DNA of 6,349 bases. Source: CAIOSQ01 sp964434345 (GTDB taxonomy: Bacteria; Pseudomonadota; Alphaproteobacteria; CACIAM-22H2). The stretch covers positions 1 to 6,349 of the forward strand of contig CAYSUY010000219.1 of assembly GCA_964434345.1 (NCBI GenBank). Reading direction: 5' to 3'. Positions 1-5,469 of the stretch are shown here, piece by piece. The notes under the pieces were generated by a model. The model saw only the letters and a program-made list of their open reading frames with translations, did no database searches and was not told the DNA's origin. Position numbers and translations under genes: made by a program. Every line of letters starts with the position of its first letter. The first letter of the stretch is position 1.

Positions 1-203
1 TCGGGCGCAAGACCGGCGCGGTCGAGGGCTTCCGCTACACCGAGGCGAACCGCAATGCCGGCTGGGTCTGGACGCCCGAGAAACTCGACGAGTACCTGAA
101 GAACCCCCGTGCCTCGATCCCCGGCACGAACATGGCGTTCGCCGGCGTCCGCTCGGACAAGGATCGCGCGGACCTCGTCAGCTATCTCGAGACCCTCAAA
201 TGA
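1..203 (+). CDS. Cytochrome c class I, C-terminal fragment (5' end outside window)
   Basis: The reading frame begins at base 3 and gives 66 residues before a TGA stop; the start and the CXXCH haem-binding motif lie upstream of the window. The fragment has the usual layout of the C-terminal half of a small c2/c550-type cytochrome: a GRKTGAVEGFRYT segment, the WTPEKLDEYLKNPR helix, then PGTNMAFAG, whose methionine (fragment residue 44) is the expected axial haem ligand, and a final helix ending SYLETLK. Such proteins carry electrons in the periplasm between respiratory complexes. The family call rests on the motif order and the Met ligand; the exact partner cannot be told. A strong terminator follows 40 bp after the stop, so this is probably the last gene of its transcript and not co-transcribed with the reductase downstream. 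Confidence 0.88.
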   Translation, partial: GRKTGAVEGFRYTEANRNAGWVWTPEKLDEYLKNPRASIPGTNMAFAGVRSDKDRADLVSYLETLK

Positions 204-243
204 GGCGAGGGGGCCGGCGCATCGCCAGGTCCGGATGACGACG

Positions 244-281
244 AGCGGCTTCGTGGTGCCTCCGCGAAGCCGCTTCTTTTT
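244..281 (+). terminator. Rho-independent terminator after the cytochrome c gene
   Basis: A perfect 10-bp stem is formed by 244-253 (AGCGGCTTCG) and 265-274 (CGAAGCCGCT). It can be extended inward by a G-T pair (254/264) and two G-C pairs (255/263, 256/262), leaving a 5-nt loop at 257-261. The run TCTTTTT (275-281) follows directly. Stem, small loop and T-run together are a textbook intrinsic terminator reading in the + direction. Confidence 0.9.
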
Positions 282-330
282 CGCTTGCGGTTAGAACAAA
301 AAGAGAACATCGTGATCTCGTCGCTTGGAC

Positions 331-337
331 GAGGTGG
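331..337 (+). promoter_or_regulatory. Ribosome binding site of the 33-codon ORF
   Basis: The sequence GAGGTGG lies just before ATG 341, with the GAGG core six bases from the start codon. It is the main reason to treat the short ORF as translated and to prefer ATG 341 over the TTG at 325 that opens another frame. Confidence 0.55.
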
Positions 338-340
338 ATC

Positions 341-442
341 ATGGTCAAGTTCATCGAGGGTCTGGTTCAGGGCATGGGCTGGGGCATGGCCGCCAGCCTG
401 TTCGTTGGCGTTGTGACGATCGCACCGGAATTGCTGCGCTGA
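341..442 (+). CDS. Small hydrophobic miniprotein (33 aa), unknown function
   Basis: Start ATG 341, stop TGA 440-442, 33 residues. A short N-terminus MVKFIEG is followed by an uncharged stretch from about residue 8 to 27 (LVQGMGWGMAASLFVGVVTI) and a short tail APELLR. The stretch is about 20 residues long, enough for one membrane span. Glycines at 11, 13, 15 and 23 give a GxGxG pattern like those that favour helix packing. A well-placed Shine-Dalgarno sequence precedes it. The gene lies alone between a terminator and the repeat region before the reductase gene, with 171 bp to the next start. I do not recognise the family. A single-span membrane miniprotein is inference from hydrophobicity; chance remains possible for an ORF this short, though the ribosome binding site and clean hydrophobic profile argue against it. 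Confidence 0.5.
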   Translation: MVKFIEGLVQGMGWGMAASLFVGVVTIAPELLR

Positions 443-469
443 TCTCCCCGTCACGAAACTGCGCTGCCG

Positions 470-486
470 GCGCCCATTTTGGGCGC
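470..486. repeat. Short perfect inverted repeat (7-bp stem, 3-nt loop)
   Basis: Bases 470-476 (GCGCCCA) pair with 480-486 (TGGGCGC) around a TTT loop. There is no T-run on either side, so it is not a clear intrinsic terminator. It lies 27 bp after the stop of the 33-codon ORF and directly abuts the tandem array; its second half (TGGGCGC) resembles the end of the first 16-bp unit. It may be a degenerate extra repeat unit or a transcript-end hairpin. Confidence 0.4.
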
Positions 487-582
487 GGCCATGACTGGGC
501 GCGGTCAAGACTGGGGTAGGCCATGACTGGGGTAGGCCATGACTGGGGGAGGTCGCGGTTGAACGAGGTCGCGACTGGACGC
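487..582. repeat. Tandem array of six 16-bp units upstream of the dsbD/scsB-like gene
   Basis: Six contiguous units with exact 16-bp spacing start at 487, 503, 519, 535, 551 and 567. The consensus is GGYCATGACTGGGGTA. Units 3 and 4 (519-550) differ at one position; units 1 and 2 differ from the consensus at two to four positions; units 5 and 6 are more degenerate, sharing the GGTCGCG opening, with unit 6 keeping GACTGG. The period is not a multiple of three, so the ATG inside units 1, 3 and 4 falls in changing frames and the array does not encode a repeat peptide. There are no spacers, so it is not CRISPR. Its end is 31 bp before ATG 614, placing it in the promoter or 5' leader of the reductase gene. 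It could be a multi-site regulator-binding region or a slippage-prone minisatellite; the sequence does not decide. Confidence 0.85.
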
Positions 583-613
583 ACGGGGCCGCGATCTCCA
601 TCCTGACGGGGCC

Positions 614-2869
614 ATGTTTTCCTGGATCCTCTTCGCTGGACCGGCGCGCCACATCGGTGCGGTCCTCGCCGGCGCCGTCCTGGGCCTGCTGATCGCGGCC
701 CTTGGGGCGGGCGCACCAGGGACGTCGCGCCTCTCCGTCATGCAAGCGGCCTGGGCCGCCGCACCGGGGCAGACGCTTGCGGCCCCGGGATCGGTCCTGG
801 CCCCGACATCGGTCGCGCCAGGCGCCGTGACGCGCACCGAGCGCACGCGAAGCCAGCTCCTCTCCTCGCGCGCCTCCATCGCGCCGGGCGAGCGCTTCTG
901 GGTCGGATTACGCCAGGATTTCGATGCCGGCTGGCACAGCTACTGGCGCAATCCCGGCGATTCCGGATTTCCGGCAACCCTCGCCTGGACCTTGCCGACT
1001 GGCGCCGCGGCGGGTCCGACGCTCTGGCCGGCGCCAGACCGCCAGCCCTTCGGCACCCTCGTCAATTATGGCCATGCGGGCAGTCTTGTCCTCCTCACAG
1101 AAATCACGACGCCGGAGATGCTGCGCGCGGGCGACAGGTTCCGGATCGAACTCGCCGCGACCTGGCTGGTCTGCGCCGATATCTGCATTCCCGAGGAGGC
1201 GCGATTTTCACTGAGCCTCGCGGTCGGCGAGAGCCGCGCCGACCCTGACGGCGCGCCGCGTCTCCTGGCCGCGCTCCAGGATCTGCCGCAGGCCGCCCCG
1301 TGGCGTAGCCTCCATGCGCGCACGGAAGGCCGCGTGCTGCTCCGCCTGGAGGATGCCTCGCTCGCGGCCGCTCCCATCGCCGACGCATATTTCTTTCCCG
1401 ACCGACAGGACCTCATCGACCACGCCGCGCCGCAACGTCGCGCCGTCGACGCCGCCGGCATCACGATCGAGATGAAACTGACGGAGGAGGGGGCGCGTCA
1501 GCCCCTCGGCAGTCTGGACGGGGTCCTGCGGCTGGAGGCCAAGGCCGGCGGCGCGTCCGGCGGCAACGTCTATGCGATCGCGGCGCCGCCCGGCGTCGTC
1601 GCGCCGATCCCGGCGCGCACGCAGCCTGCCGCTTCGGGACCGACCCTTGTGGAGGCGATCCTGATGGCGATCCTCGGCGGGATCATCCTCAATTTCATGC
1701 CCTGCGTCTTTCCGATCCTCTCGATGAAGGCGCTCGGGATCGCCGCGATGCCCGCGCGCGATCGCGCCGGCCAGCGTCGCGAGGCCCTCGCCTATGGCAC
1801 CGGCGTGCTGGCGTGCTTCGCCGCCATCGGCGCGGCGATGGCGGCGCTGCGTGGCGCGGGCGCCGAACTTGGCTGGGGGATCCAGTTCCAGTCCCCAGGC
1901 TTCGTCGCGGCGATGGCCATGCTGATGTTGGCCGTCGGGCTCAACCTCTCCGGCGTCTATGACCTCGACCGGTTGCGACCGGTGCTGCCCGGTTTCGCGC
2001 GCGGCGGCGGCGGATCGTTCCTGACCGGTGCGCTCGCCGTGCTCGTGGCCACGCCCTGTACCGCGCCCTTCATGGCGGCGGCGCTCGGCATGGCGATGGC
2101 GGCGCCGGTCCTCGAGATGGTGGCCGTGATCCTCGCCCTTGGCCTCGGCTTCGCGACGCCCTTCGTGCTGGTGGCGCTCGTGCCGCGCCTGGGCGCCGTG
2201 CTGCCACGCCCCGGCGCGTGGATGCTGCGCCTGCGCGGCGCCCTCGCGTTTCCGATGTACGCGACGGTCGCGTGGCTGATCTGGGTTCTCGCGCAGCAGG
2301 TCGATCCCGGCGGCCTCGCGCTGGCTCTCGCGGCCCTGGTCTGCCTCGCACTCGGCGCCTGGATCTTCGGGATCGCGCCCGCCGGTGGCCGCGGCGGCTG
2401 GGCGCCGGCGCTGGCCGCGCTCGCGCTGCTGGCGGGGCTGGCATGCGTCTTCGCGCTGGCCCTGCGCGATACCGCACCAGGGCGGGCGTCGGCGGTTCCG
2501 GCCGGCGCGGCCCGCGCGACCGCAGACATGCCGTCGATCCCTTACGACGCCGACCGCCTCGCGAGCCTGCGTCGCGAGGGACGGCCGGTCTTCGTCAACA
2601 TGACCGCCGCCTGGTGCATCACATGCCTGTTCAACGAAGCCAACGCGCTGGCGTCCGCGGAGATACGCGCGGCCTTCGCGGCCGGCGGCGTCACCTATGT
2701 GAAGGGCGACTGGACGCGACAGGATCCCGCGATCACGGCCTATCTGCGCAGCCACGGCCGCAGCGGCGTCCCCCTCTACGTGTTCTATCCGCCGGGCCAC
2801 GCGGCGCCGGTCGTCCTGCCGCAACTGCTGACGCCCGCGATCGTGCTGGACGTGCTGCGCCAGGATTGA
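614..2869 (+). CDS. DsbD/ScsB-family transmembrane thiol:disulfide reductase (751 aa)
   Basis: The family carries electrons from cytoplasmic thioredoxin through the inner membrane to periplasmic thiol proteins. Residues 1-49 form a long signal sequence (hydrophobic core about 14-34, likely cleavage near AWAAA at 46-50). The N-terminal periplasmic domain (about 85-330) has WLVCADICIPEEA with C187 and C191; this CxxxC motif and the roughly 330-residue size resemble ScsB more than E. coli DsbD, whose N-domain is about half as long. The membrane part (about 345-617) has about eight hydrophobic segments and the conserved pair C364 (NFMPCVFP) and C482 (ATPCTAPF). The C-terminal thioredoxin-like domain (about 636-751) has WCITC (C668, C671) and a likely cis-proline, P720. 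All six expected redox cysteines are present. ATG 614 is chosen because an in-frame stop lies at 560-562 with no ATG, GTG or TTG between, and a later start at 740 would remove the signal sequence. Its Shine-Dalgarno match is poor. The periplasmic substrate is not encoded recognisably here. Confidence 0.93.
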   Translation: MFSWILFAGPARHIGAVLAGAVLGLLIAALGAGAPGTSRLSVMQAAWAAAPGQTLAAPGSVLAPTSVAPGAVTRTERTRSQLLSSRASIAPGERFWVGLRQDFDAGWHSYWRNPGDSGFPATLAWTLPTGAAAGPTLWPAPDRQPFGTLVNYGHAGSLVLLTEITTPEMLRAGDRFRIELAATWLVCADICIPEEARFSLSLAVGESRADPDGAPRLLAALQDLPQAAPWRSLHARTEGRVLLRLEDASLAAAPIADAYFFPDRQDLIDHAAPQRRAVDAAGITIEMKLTEEGARQPLGSLDGVLRLEAKAGGASGGNVYAIAAPPGVVAPIPARTQPAASGPTLVEAILMAILGGIILNFMPCVFPILSMKALGIAAMPARDRAGQRREALAYGTGVLACFAAIGAAMAALRGAGAELGWGIQFQSPGFVAAMAMLMLAVGLNLSGVYDLDRLRPVLPGFARGGGGSFLTGALAVLVATPCTAPFMAAALGMAMAAPVLEMVAVILALGLGFATPFVLVALVPRLGAVLPRPGAWMLRLRGALAFPMYATVAWLIWVLAQQVDPGGLALALAALVCLALGAWIFGIAPAGGRGGWAPALAALALLAGLACVFALALRDTAPGRASAVPAGAARATADMPSIPYDADRLASLRREGRPVFVNMTAAWCITCLFNEANALASAEIRAAFAAGGVTYVKGDWTRQDPAITAYLRSHGRSGVPLYVFYPPGHAAPVVLPQLLTPAIVLDVLRQD

Positions 2870-2885
2870 CCCCTCCGCGAGACGA

Positions 2886-2939
2886 CACCTGCGATCGCGG
2901 CAGACAAGCCACGGTGGAATCCGGCTAAGCTCGCAGGTG
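2886..2939. repeat. Inverted repeat with overlapping alternative hairpin between reductase and secreted-protein genes
   Basis: Bases 2886-2894 (CACCTGCGA) are a perfect 9-bp reverse complement of 2931-2939 (TCGCAGGTG), with 36 nt between. A second possible hairpin pairs 2875-2880 (CCGCGA) with 2895-2900 (TCGCGG); its loop contains the left arm of the first, so the two structures could not fully form together. No T-run follows either, so a simple intrinsic terminator is not supported. Possible roles are an operator, an mRNA 3'-end structure or chance in GC-rich DNA. Confidence 0.45.
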
Positions 2940-2961
2940 CGCGGCGATGGCCGCGACAGAC

Positions 2962-2969
2962 AAGGGGGA
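2962..2969 (+). promoter_or_regulatory. Ribosome binding site that fixes start at 2977
   Basis: AAGGGGGA at 2962-2969 lies seven bases before ATG 2977. The earlier in-frame ATG at 2947 has no comparable site, and starting there would put ten polar and charged residues before a normal signal peptide. Both points favour 2977. Confidence 0.7.
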
Positions 2970-2976
2970 CTGGGCG

Positions 2977-3342
2977 ATGCGATACGCGGGGGCGATCGCC
3001 ATGGCGCTTGCGGCATGGCTGGCGACGGCAGCGGAGGCGATGGCCCAGCAGGCTGGCGAGGGCGCCGACGCCGAAAAACAGGCCCAGGCCTTGATGCGCG
3101 ACGCGAGCGACCTCTGGGCGAGCCTGGACCGCTCCACGCCCATCGCACCGCATGGCGAGGCCCATGCGGCCCGGCTCGACGCCCTGCGCAGGATCGATGC
3201 CACCTTGCGCAGCATCGTCGAACGCTACCCGGCGTCGCCGCTCGCCCAGCGCCTCGCGACGGGAGGCTCCGTCGGCGATCTCTCGATGGCGCGCAGCTCG
3301 CTCGCCATCGAACAATTCCTCGCCGAAAGCTGCGACCCCTGA
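2977..3342 (+). CDS. Small secreted protein (121 aa), unknown function
   Basis: From ATG 2977 the protein opens with a clear signal peptide, MRYAGAIAMALAAWLATAAEAMA, with likely cleavage after residue 23 before QQAGEG. The mature part of about 98 residues is mostly alpha-helical by composition: a charged helix (about 32-52), a linker with STPIAPHG, a helix rich in Ala, Leu and Arg (about 62-84), then VERYPASPLAQRLATGGSVGDLS (82-103) and a final helix. The YPxSxLAxxLATG..xGxLS pattern resembles tails I recall in alphaproteobacterial exported proteins, but I cannot assign a named family. The only cysteine is C119 in the terminal ESCDP. It lies 107 bp after the reductase gene and 52 bp before hyuA on the same strand, so it could belong with either. 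A start at 2947 would give 131 residues. Confidence 0.75.
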   Translation: MRYAGAIAMALAAWLATAAEAMAQQAGEGADAEKQAQALMRDASDLWASLDRSTPIAPHGEAHAARLDALRRIDATLRSIVERYPASPLAQRLATGGSVGDLSMARSSLAIEQFLAESCDP

Positions 3343-3394
3343 AAGCCGCCCGCATACCGGGCCACACATCCTGACAGAAGAGCGAACAAGCCTC

Positions 3395-5464
3395 ATGACG
3401 ACCGGAGCCCAGACTGGCGGCATTCAGATCGGCGTCGATATCGGTGGAACCTTCACCGATGTCGTCTGCCGCTTCCCGGATGGCAGCCTGAAATTCGTGA
3501 AACTGCCGACCACCCGCAAGGACGAGAGCGAGGCCGTGCTGCGCTCCGTCGCGCTGATGGCCGCGTCTTGGGGCGTCGACCCCGCGGCGATCACCCGCTT
3601 CGCGCATGGCACCACGGTCGCGACCAACGCGGTGCTGGAACGCCGGGGTGCGCGCATCGGCCTGATCGCGACCGAGGGCTTCCGCGACGTGCTCGAAATC
3701 GGGCGCCAGATGCGCCATCAGATGTACAGCGTGATCCTGGATTCCGAGACGCCGGCCTTCCTGGCGCCCGGGGCGCGGCGCAAGGAAGCCCGCGAACGCG
3801 TCGCTGCGGACGGGACCGTTCTGGTCCCGCTCGACGAGGAGTCGGTGCGCCGCGCGGCCGCCGAACTCGTCGCCGACGGCGTCGAGGCGATCGCGATCTG
3901 CTTCCTGTTCTCCTTCCGCAACCCGGCCCATGAGCGGCGCGCACGGGAGATCGTGCAGGCGGCCCACCCGTCGCTGATGGTCGCCGTGTCGCACGAGGTC
4001 GATCCCGCGTTCCGCGAGTACGAGCGCACGGGCGTGACCGCCTTCGACGCCTATGTGAAGCCGGTGATCGACCGCTACCTGTCGCGGCTGGAGACCGGGC
4101 TCGCCGGCGCCGGCGTCGCGGCGCCGCTCCAGGTCATGCAATCGCGCGGCGGCTTGATGGTGTCGGAGGTCGCGCGCCAACGCCCGGTGCGTCTTTTCCT
4201 GTCGGGGCCAGCGGCAGGCGTGATCGGAGCCAGCCTCGCCGGGGCCTCCGCCGGAACGGGCGACCTCATCACCGTCGATATCGGGGGCACCAGCTGCGAC
4301 ATCGCGCTGATCGACAAGGGCAAGGCGCTCATCCGCTCCGAAGGCGTGATCGACGGCTATCCCGTCCGCGTTCCGATGGTCGATGTGAATTCGATCGGCT
4401 CGGGCGGCGGATCGATCGCCTGGATCGATCGCGGCGGCGGGTTGCGGGTCGGTCCGCAATCCGCGGGATCGGAGCCGGGTCCGGCCTGCTATGGCCGCGG
4501 CGGCGAATTGCCGACCGTGACCGACGCCTCGGTCGTGCTCGGCTATCTCGATCCCGAGTTCTTTGCGGGCGGCTCGCTGAAGCTCCGGCGCGATCTCGCG
4601 GAGCGTGCGATCGCCGACCGGATCGCGCGGCCGCTCGGCATGACGATCGAGCAGGCGGCGCTCGGCATCCACCGCGTGCTCAACGCGCAGATGGCCGAGG
4701 GCATCCGTCTCGTCTCGATCCGGCAGGGTCTGGACCCGCGCCGCTTTGCCCTGTTGCCGCTCGGCGGCGGCGGTGCGGTGCATGCCACGGCCCTGGCCCG
4801 CGACCTGCACATCGCGCGCGTGGTCGTGCCGCGCATGCCGGGCGTCCTGTCGGCGGCGGGGCTGCTTGCGGCGCCGGTCGCCCACGAAGTGTCGGCGGCC
4901 TTCGGACGCGCGCTGGCCGAGGTCACGACCGCTGAATTGCAGGGCGCCCTGGCGGAGCTCGACGCCGCCTGCGCCGCGCTCATGGCGCGCGAGAGCCTAG
5001 GCGGCGCGCCGGTCACGATCCAGTACATGGCCGACATCTGTTACATCGGACAGTCCTACACGCTCGAGATCCCGCTGCCGCTGGACGGGCCCGATCCGAT
5101 CGGCCGCCTCTACGAGGCCTTCCTGAGCGATCATGACCGCGTCTATGGCCATGCCACGCGCGTTCCCGCGCGCATCGTGAACCTCCGCACCGTCCATCAG
5201 GCCGGGGGGCTCGCGCAGATCGACGGTGGAGCCTTCGTCCCCAGCGGTGGCGCACCGCTCAAATCCACCCGCCGTATCCTCGCCGCCGGCCAGACCGGAT
5301 TTCTGGACGCCGCCGTCTATGACCGGACCGCGATGGGCGAGGGCTTCGCCTTCGCAGGCCCCGCGATCGTGGAACAGGCCGATACGACGACCCTCGTCGA
5401 GCCCGGCTGGACCGGCACGGTCGACGCCGCGGGCAATCTTCTCCTCACCTGGCAAGCAGGCTGA
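3395..5464 (+). CDS. hyuA: Hydantoinase/oxoprolinase family protein, subunit A (689 aa)
   Basis: This is the ATP-binding subunit of a two-subunit cytoplasmic enzyme. Family members open cyclic amides such as hydantoins, 5-oxoproline or lactams, or carboxylate ketones, using ATP. The N-terminal domain (about 11-190) has GVDIGGTFTDVV (13-24), the first phosphate-binding loop of the ASKHA-like fold, and AHGTTVATNAVLER (70-83). The central domain (about 205-500) has VDIGGTSCDIAL (294-305), GSGGGSIAWID (335-345), SAGSEPGPACYGRGG (356-370) and LPLGGGGAVHA (455-464). A C-terminal domain follows (about 510-685). The length matches stand-alone HyuA, so it is not the fused A+B oxoprolinase. The frame is open upstream to 3152, but ATG 3395 is chosen because it puts the first glycine loop near residue 13 as usual and avoids overlap with the secreted-protein gene. 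A modest AGAAGAG at 3376-3382 is its best ribosome binding site. The hyuB start lies 5 bp beyond the stop. The substrate cannot be read from the sequence. Confidence 0.94.
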   Translation: MTTGAQTGGIQIGVDIGGTFTDVVCRFPDGSLKFVKLPTTRKDESEAVLRSVALMAASWGVDPAAITRFAHGTTVATNAVLERRGARIGLIATEGFRDVLEIGRQMRHQMYSVILDSETPAFLAPGARRKEARERVAADGTVLVPLDEESVRRAAAELVADGVEAIAICFLFSFRNPAHERRAREIVQAAHPSLMVAVSHEVDPAFREYERTGVTAFDAYVKPVIDRYLSRLETGLAGAGVAAPLQVMQSRGGLMVSEVARQRPVRLFLSGPAAGVIGASLAGASAGTGDLITVDIGGTSCDIALIDKGKALIRSEGVIDGYPVRVPMVDVNSIGSGGGSIAWIDRGGGLRVGPQSAGSEPGPACYGRGGELPTVTDASVVLGYLDPEFFAGGSLKLRRDLAERAIADRIARPLGMTIEQAALGIHRVLNAQMAEGIRLVSIRQGLDPRRFALLPLGGGGAVHATALARDLHIARVVVPRMPGVLSAAGLLAAPVAHEVSAAFGRALAEVTTAELQGALAELDAACAALMARESLGGAPVTIQYMADICYIGQSYTLEIPLPLDGPDPIGRLYEAFLSDHDRVYGHATRVPARIVNLRTVHQAGGLAQIDGGAFVPSGGAPLKSTRRILAAGQTGFLDAAVYDRTAMGEGFAFAGPAIVEQADTTTLVEPGWTGTVDAAGNLLLTWQAG
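5454..5460 (+). promoter_or_regulatory. Ribosome binding site of hyuB inside the end of hyuA
   Basis: AAGCAGG at 5454-5460 lies nine bases before ATG 5470 and within the last codons of hyuA. It is moderate in strength; the close spacing suggests coupled translation of the two subunits. Confidence 0.4.
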
Positions 5465-5469
5465 CCGCG

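Noticed and set aside
285..312. Possible sigma-70 promoter before the 33-codon ORF (TTGCGG at 285-290 and an AT-rich stretch 291-310)
   Set aside because: No convincing -10 element lies at the right spacing, so the match is too weak to annotate.
487..582. CRISPR array or replication iterons
   Set aside because: The 16-bp units are contiguous with no spacers, and no cas or replication initiator gene is nearby.
523..606. A possible 27-codon leader peptide starting in the third repeat unit and ending 7 bp before ATG 614
   Set aside because: There is no ribosome binding site apart from the repeat itself, other repeat ATGs open different frames that stop quickly, and the peptide has no regulatory codon run or hydrophobic core.
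182..745. A 187-codon - strand frame across the intergenic region before the reductase gene
   Set aside because: It runs through a terminator and the tandem repeats, has an Arg/Ser/Pro-rich composition and no motif; the repeats appear in it only as changing-frame variants.
2218..2928. A 236-codon + strand frame overlapping the reductase C-terminus
   Set aside because: It is an Arg/Gly/Pro-rich out-of-frame reading of a region whose correct frame encodes membrane segments and the WCITC thioredoxin-like domain.
2947..2976. Earlier ATG start for the small secreted protein
   Set aside because: It has no good ribosome binding site and would add ten polar residues before a signal peptide; ATG 2977 has AAGGGGGA seven bases upstream.
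3152..3394. N-terminal extension of hyuA by 81 codons
   Set aside because: The extension overlaps the secreted-protein gene, is rich in Arg, Ser and Pro with no domain character, and would move the first glycine loop far from its usual place near residue 13.
1208..4885. A 1225-codon open frame on the - strand opposite the reductase and hyuA genes
   Set aside because: Its codons align exactly with the codons of both + strand genes (all start positions share the same phase), so an antisense stop would need TTA, CTA or TCA in the sense strand, which GC-rich genes rarely use. The translation is rich in Arg, His, Asp and Gly with no recognisable domain, while the + strand genes have intact motifs.
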